From Lethocerus indicus (Eukaryota > Arthropoda > Insecta > Hemiptera > Belostomatidae), in the NCBI GenBank assembly GCA_019843655.1, contig JACDQD010000004.1, forward strand, positions 32,561,872 through 32,625,871: a stretch of 64,000 nt of DNA, given 5' to 3'. The notes under the pieces are model-generated. The model saw only the letters and a list, made by a program, of their open reading frames with translations, was not told where the DNA came from and ran no database searches. The number at the start of each line of letters is the position of its first letter. The stretch's first letter is position 1. Position numbers and translations under genes: made by a program. Below, piece by piece: positions 63,101 through 64,000 of the stretch.

Positions 63101-63895
63101 TACTTGAATGAGAGAAAATACTTGAAAAAAAATTATTCGAATTTAATTACACAAATTAACGCAGATTATAATTTTCAGTGGTTAAGATTCAAACTGAGTT
63201 AAAAACAACAGAGATTTATAGGAATATAATCATTTTCTCTCTTTGTGATAAAACAAAAGTGTAATTTTTCCTTAGGACAATGCTATCTTGAAAAGTAGTT
63301 TAGCCTTATGCATGAGAATGCACTGAAATTTATTTTGCTGTCATTTTTTTTCAACAATTGCACATATTTAATTTTGAATGAAAATGTATTTTTTTTGACA
63401 ATGCTCTGGTTATGTTTGAATACATTGACTACATAGTCTGTAGATACAGATTATTCGCATAATAATCATCAAGAGTTGTTGTAACGAGTGTGATCGTTTT
63501 TTGTAGAAATTACTGCATCCTCTGGCATTGACGATTACCCCGTAAATTATGAGCCATTGGTGCCCTCTTCTGTCGTCGTTGTTGTTGTTTTTCCCCTCCC
63601 CCCCTTTAACAGTTTGTTTTTAAGTTAGCGTGTCGTTTTGTCTAACCTAGTGTTTTGCAAGTAACTCACATTTCCTTATCAGGAGGCAGTTATTAATGAA
63701 CTGAAGAACAAGACTAAATTGGTACAGGAGAAGAAGCTCCTGCAGCAGGACGAGGTGTACAACGGCGCGCTGGAGGACATTCTGCTCGGGCTCAGAAACG
63801 AGCCTTACAGACGCGCAGACGCCGTCAGAAGAAGTCAGAGGAGGCGGATCGACAGCAACAGACTATCGAGAACGATGGAGGAATTGGAATTTTGA
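41663..63895 (+). CDS. Frl: Formin-like protein (Frl/FMNL orthologue), split coding region, 5' end missing
   Basis: Joined exons: 41663-41749, 53616-53695, 55309-55445, 55604-55791, 56678-56754, 56862-57033, 57279-57422, 57882-57998, 58078-58318, 59402-59661, 60121-60331, 60451-60578, 60720-60884, 61052-61331, 61424-61686, 61945-62061, optional 62897-62956, 63683-63895. Every junction is GT-AG and all phases agree, giving 959 visible residues without the optional exon. Visible residues 1-334 are the GTPase-binding/FH3 (DID) region, 335-415 coiled coil, about 436-478 FH1, about 480-850 FH2, 851-959 tail with DAD. The family nucleates and processively elongates unbranched actin filaments in the cytoplasm and is held inactive by DID-DAD binding until a Rho-family GTPase (Cdc42/Rac) releases it. 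Close likeness throughout to Drosophila Frl as I recall it; no alignment was run. The N-terminal 80-110 residues and promoter were not located. Confidence 0.95.
42960..43048 (+). repeat. Hairpin repeat family, core and right arm
   Basis: tcgctactgaagatggcgaa, cggccgaaaccggtttagta, aagaacaaaccgagaaaacg. Left arm not recognised. Lies in the large Frl intron. Confidence 0.55.
43440..43700 (+). mobile_element. Jockey-type LINE fragment, decayed
   Basis: gcagtcaaaagtccttcaaa, catcctt-like and gctcccaggtatgtttcaaa, then tcaacataccgacagttgac and gtttcctgaagttcataatc match the downstream half of the 58.4-59.2 kb copy in order. Lies in the large Frl intron. Confidence 0.65.
44130..44395 (+). mobile_element. 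Jockey 3' end fragment
   Basis: tttaaacgccactggtccata-type and ccactgggtggtttgtttta, then acaactgtaatgttgattaa match the 3' end and tail of the formin-intron LINE copies. In the large Frl intron. Confidence 0.6.
47110..47155. repeat. Degenerate (TCCTCA)n tract
   Basis: ccctcctccttctcctcatc and further cctcatcctcatcc units, pyrimidine-rich; accounts for the Leu/Ile-rich open frame here. Confidence 0.7.
47941..48050 (+). repeat. Dispersed repeat, copy 1 of a local pair
   Basis: Matches 48,600-48,715: tgttacaatattctgaaaga, aaaacatcgtaacaac, tttcaacgatg. The CAACAATG-like octamers link it loosely to the CATTGTTG family. In the large Frl intron. Confidence 0.55.
48600..48715 (+). repeat. Dispersed repeat, copy 2 of a local pair
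   Basis: gtgttacaatattctgaaaa, aaaacattgatgggggg, gtaacaacgtttcaacaatg and gtcaacaatg, aligning with 47,941-48,050 in the same orientation 660 bp away. Confidence 0.55.
49369..49855 (-). mobile_element. Non-autonomous mariner (mellifera-type), 487 bp, TA-flanked
   Basis: Left end TTGGGTTGGCAACTAAGTAA and right end the inverted TTGGGGTTGACAACTAAGTA, each next to TA. A reading frame on the minus strand keeps the mariner helix-turn-helix block with [20 protein letters not shown] and [10 protein letters not shown], then breaks off before any catalytic DDD residues. A full-length element is about 1.3 kb, so this is an internally deleted copy. The similarity between the two ends extends about 90 bp inward, far beyond a normal mariner inverted repeat. 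Contains a short CA repeat at 49681-49696. Sits in the 11.9-kb Frl intron. Confidence 0.88.
51305..51500 (+). repeat. Dispersed repeat, copy 1
   Basis: gtggtttataaatacgggaa, aaacccggaacagc, tttttcccacaacattacgc and gatcctaccggaag match 54,280-54,375 in order. Unidentified element; in the large Frl intron. Confidence 0.5.
51640..51990 (+). mobile_element. Jockey-type LINE fragment, second subfamily
   Basis: Frame gives [40 protein letters not shown], then a deletion skips the GIELWGST block. The tail near 51,900-51,990 matches 1,740-1,840. In the large Frl intron. Confidence 0.65.
52628..52784 (+). repeat. Hairpin repeat family, complete copy
   Basis: Left arm ccgtagttttctcgatcttc, tgcctcctctcggcgtatgg, ctagaccggtttc; core gctactgaagatggcgagcg; right arm gaaaccggtctatcggaaag, accaaaccaccgataggaga. 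About 157 bp in all, able to fold along most of its length. Inside the large Frl intron. Confidence 0.7.
53616..53695 (+). CDS. Frl: Frl exon b: GTPase-binding region
   Basis: Codes [19 protein letters not shown] then SLRTNHIE, an almost invariant FMNL-family block. The acceptor is gtttgcag and the donor gtaagt; the exon leaves in phase 2 (GA, completed by G of the next exon). It is separated from the previous exon by an 11,866-bp intron, by far the longest in the visible gene. Confidence 0.93.
54044..54099. repeat. (AT)n microsatellite in Frl intron
   Basis: About 56 bp of AT repeat between the second and third visible formin exons. Confidence 0.95.
54265..54400 (+). repeat. Dispersed repeat, copy 2
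   Basis: gtggtttctaaacacgggaa, aaatcccggaatagc, attcttcccacagtagtatt and cgatcccacaggaag match 51,350-51,435. The following ataattcaagttctggtcg also occurs at about 50,560. In an Frl intron. Confidence 0.5.
54548..54580. repeat. (TCC)n microsatellite flanked by a short palindrome
   Basis: Eleven TCC units, with CACATGT on the left and ACATGTG on the right. Confidence 0.93.
55309..55445 (+). CDS. Frl: Frl exon c: FH3 region
   Basis: After the G that completes the split Glu codon it reads [20 protein letters not shown] and then [20 protein letters not shown], as in Drosophila Frl. The donor is taken as gtcagt at 55446, because it leaves one base (phase 1) and matches the phase of the next exon; a gtattt donor four bases later would break the frame unless another acceptor is used. 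Note that the longest open frame over this stretch is in a different frame from the exon. Confidence 0.88.
55604..55791 (+). CDS. Frl: Frl exon d: variable linker and start of DID
   Basis: Codes a Ser/Gly/Gln linker, then [20 protein letters not shown] and the conserved [17 protein letters not shown]. The basic [11 protein letters not shown] block matches LKRRSRHIAKL of Drosophila Frl. It is entered in phase 1 after ...tttgaag and leaves in phase 0 at gtgaac. An alternative acceptor at 55581-55582 has the same phase and would add seven residues. The intron before it is only 158 bp. Confidence 0.88.
55846..56344 (+). mobile_element. Jockey-type LINE copy, 5' truncated (copy A)
   Basis: Starts at cgactcaaaagaatcg, contains the [19 protein letters not shown] and 3' tail blocks with frame breaks, and ends in aaaaataaaaaaa. 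Its last 130 bp are almost identical to copy B at 58.4-59.2 kb, so both are recent. It fills most of the 886-bp Frl intron before the YGFNMVIQH exon. Confidence 0.85.
56678..56754 (+). CDS. Frl: Frl exon e: DID helices
   Basis: Codes [20 protein letters not shown] and MHKSL, matching Drosophila [20 protein letters not shown]. The acceptor is tgtttgcag and the donor gtaatt; phase 2 out, with the split Arg codon completed in the next exon. The preceding 886-bp intron carries a jockey LINE copy. Confidence 0.93.
56862..57033 (+). CDS. Frl: Frl exon f: DID helices
   Basis: Codes [20 protein letters not shown] then [20 protein letters not shown] and the block up to IEFM, the most conserved part of the FH3/DID core in FMNL proteins. 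It enters with one base completing Arg and leaves in phase 0 at a weak gttcgt donor; the choice is fixed by the next exon, which continues VACTQF. Confidence 0.93.
57279..57422 (+). CDS. Frl: Frl exon g: DID/dimerisation region
   Basis: Codes 48 residues, [20 protein letters not shown] continuing through [20 protein letters not shown] to ESEELQ, phase 0 at both ends (acceptor aatttcag, donor gtaggc). Near-identical to the corresponding Drosophila Frl segment. Confidence 0.94.
57882..57998 (+). CDS. Frl: Frl exon h: end of FH3 and start of coiled coil
   Basis: Codes 39 residues: [20 protein letters not shown] then [19 protein letters not shown], phase 0 in and out (acceptor ttttcag, donor gtaagc). 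The second half has the heptad spacing and charged residues of a coiled coil. Matches Drosophila [20 protein letters not shown]. Confidence 0.94.
58078..58318 (+). CDS. Frl: Frl exon i: coiled coil
   Basis: Codes 80 residues and one base, starting [20 protein letters not shown], strongly Glu/Leu/Arg-rich, and ending in LISTLPRDS, which corresponds to the LSRSLPRS end of the Drosophila coiled coil. GC-rich compared with the flanking introns. The donor gtaagc at 58319 is inside an open frame that would run to a stop at 58375-58377; conservation of the splice into the Ser-rich linker makes the donor the better reading. Confidence 0.92.
58381..59234 (+). mobile_element. Jockey-type LINE copy with reverse-transcriptase remnant (copy B)
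   Basis: Begins in the reverse transcriptase, where [13 protein letters not shown] corresponds to the family motif GVPQGSxLSP. A 184-codon open frame follows (58,560-59,114) with [72 protein letters not shown] and a 3' tail ending in aataaaaaaaa. The 5' part (endonuclease, most of RT) is absent. Inserted in sense in the Frl intron before the FH1 exon. Confidence 0.88.
59402..59661 (+). CDS. Frl: Frl exon j: Ser-rich linker, FH1 and start of FH2
   Basis: After a split Ser codon it encodes a Ser/Cys-rich run, then proline tracts [20 protein letters not shown] and PPVPPPPAG (FH1, the profilin-actin binding region), then [20 protein letters not shown] and [12 protein letters not shown], the FH2 entry with the conserved lasso Trp. 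Entered in phase 1 after gttttttaaag and left in phase 0 at gtaata. The FH1 is short for the family. Confidence 0.94.
59723..59837 (+). mobile_element. Mariner right-end fragment in Frl intron
   Basis: About 110 bp that match the right end of the mariner at 49.4-49.9 kb (shared cgaagaatcttatctgtgc-type block, then gcaattacttagttgtcaat) and stop at CCAA followed by TA. No left inverted repeat is recognisable. Lies in the 459-bp intron between the FH1 exon and the next FH2 exon. Confidence 0.75.
60121..60331 (+). CDS. Frl: Frl exon k: FH2 lasso/linker
   Basis: Codes [20 protein letters not shown], then FEERFKLAG, a divergent insert, and [20 protein letters not shown] followed by I. Matches Drosophila [14 protein letters not shown] and [16 protein letters not shown]. 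Acceptor ggttgcag, donor gttagt, leaves in phase 1 with the Ala codon completed in the next exon. Confidence 0.94.
60451..60578 (+). CDS. Frl: Frl exon l: FH2 knob
   Basis: Codes [20 protein letters not shown] then [20 protein letters not shown] and DAE, phase 0 out at gtaatt. The terminal VELL..MVPTDAE block is diagnostic of FRL/FMNL FH2 domains. Confidence 0.94.
60720..60884 (+). CDS. Frl: Frl exon m: FH2 core
   Basis: Codes 55 residues, [20 protein letters not shown] then [20 protein letters not shown] and [15 protein letters not shown], phase 0 both ends (acceptor tattgttag, donor gtaagt). Corresponds to [20 protein letters not shown] of Drosophila. Confidence 0.95.
61052..61331 (+). CDS. 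Frl: Frl exon n: FH2 core with GNYLN and GFKL motifs
   Basis: Codes 93 residues and one base, including [20 protein letters not shown] and [16 protein letters not shown], the most conserved FH2 signature; the Lys of GFKL is the position needed for actin assembly in yeast Bni1 by family knowledge. Ends at DKASM with donor gtgaga. Confidence 0.95.
61424..61686 (+). CDS. Frl: Frl exon o: FH2 C-terminal helices
   Basis: After the split Val codon it reads [20 protein letters not shown], then [20 protein letters not shown] and [20 protein letters not shown] to FVKAFK. Covers the FH2 post/coiled-coil end. Acceptor gattacag, donor gtttgt, phase 0 out. Confidence 0.95.
61945..62061 (+). CDS. Frl: Frl exon p: basic helix after FH2
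   Basis: Codes 39 residues, [20 protein letters not shown] then [19 protein letters not shown], phase 0 in and out (acceptor atattgcag, donor gtagga). Equivalent to the Drosophila segment ending NKVNQKKQQ. The frame stays open past the donor to a TAG at 62179-62181, see the separate retained-intron entry. Confidence 0.94.
62062..62212 (+). other. Frl: Possible retained-intron C-terminus of Frl with its own AATAAA
   Basis: If the donor after KKQQ is not used, the frame continues for 39 codons from [20 protein letters not shown] to a TAG at 62179-62181, with AATAAA at 62207-62212. That would yield a protein lacking the DAD. Vertebrate FMNL1 has an intron-retention isoform with altered C-terminus, which makes this worth noting, but nothing here proves it is used. 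Confidence 0.3.
62897..62956 (+). CDS. Frl: Frl optional 20-codon exon before the DAD
   Basis: A 60-bp open block with a pyrimidine-rich tract and AAAG acceptor on its left and CAG|gtatta donor on its right. It is phase 0 at both ends, so inclusion inserts 20 acidic residues ([20 protein letters not shown]) between KKQQ and EAVINEL without changing the frame. Codon use is balanced and the peptide looks coding. I do not recall this insert in the standard Drosophila protein, so it is probably alternatively spliced. It could also be a chance match. Confidence 0.6.
63683..63895 (+). CDS. Frl: Frl terminal exon: DAD and stop
   Basis: Codes 70 residues and TGA at 63893-63895: [60 protein letters not shown] and [19 protein letters not shown] is the amphipathic DAD helix that binds the DID, followed by the basic RRSQRRR cluster; both are characteristic of FMNL tails. 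Acceptor ttccttatcag. The 3' UTR starts at 63896 and runs to the window edge; I saw no polyadenylation signal before the end. Confidence 0.95.
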   Translation, partial: EAVINELKNKTKLVQEKKLLQQDEVYNGALEDILLGLRNEPYRRADAVRRSQRRRIDSNRLSRTMEELEF

Positions 63896-64000
63896 TAACA
63901 GAGTCAATGTTGTGTTTTGACAATCTCTATGTAAGTTCATTTCATACTGACGATTTATTTTAATGCCCTAAACACTTTGGGATATATTATTTCAGGTTTC

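Overview
This is eukaryotic DNA, almost certainly from an insect. It is AT-rich, has short GT-AG introns, and carries one recognisable multi-exon gene on the + strand surrounded by decayed transposable elements (jockey-clade LINEs, mellifera-type mariner, piggyBac). The gene is the orthologue of the Drosophila formin-like gene Frl (vertebrate FMNL1/2/3). I cannot name the species from the sequence alone.

Layout. From 1 to about 41.66 kb I recognise no intact gene. This part is unique AT-rich DNA with LINE fragments, a broken piggyBac transposase next to its own terminal repeat (about 20.43-21.0 kb), a mariner end (27.5 kb), microsatellites and at least three unnamed dispersed repeat families. 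It is either upstream intergenic DNA or, as likely, a long 5' intron of the formin gene, because the first formin exon found here begins mid-protein. From 41,663 to 63,895 lies the formin gene: seventeen exons that splice with consistent phase into 959 codons plus stop, and one extra in-frame 60-bp exon that is probably optional (979 residues when included). The intron after the first visible exon is about 11.9 kb and holds a 487-bp non-autonomous mariner flanked by TA. Two later introns hold near-identical 5'-truncated jockey copies, and another holds a mariner end.

The predicted protein has the order expected of a diaphanous-related formin: GTPase-binding/FH3 region with the inhibitory (DID) helices, a coiled coil, a serine-rich linker with a short proline-rich FH1, a complete FH2 actin-assembly domain, and a C-terminal DAD with a basic tail. 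The N-terminal roughly 80-110 residues (including any myristoylated MG start) were not found. The family nucleates and elongates unbranched actin filaments under Rho-family GTPase control.

The main points for a second look are the optional exon before the DAD, a possible intron-retention C-terminus with its own AATAAA, a dispersed long-hairpin repeat family with a conserved core, a repeat family marked by CATTGTTG, and paired young LINE copies flanking five formin exons. I did not find evidence for a novel multi-gene system. Exon edges come from conserved protein sequence and splice consensus; repeat edges are approximate.
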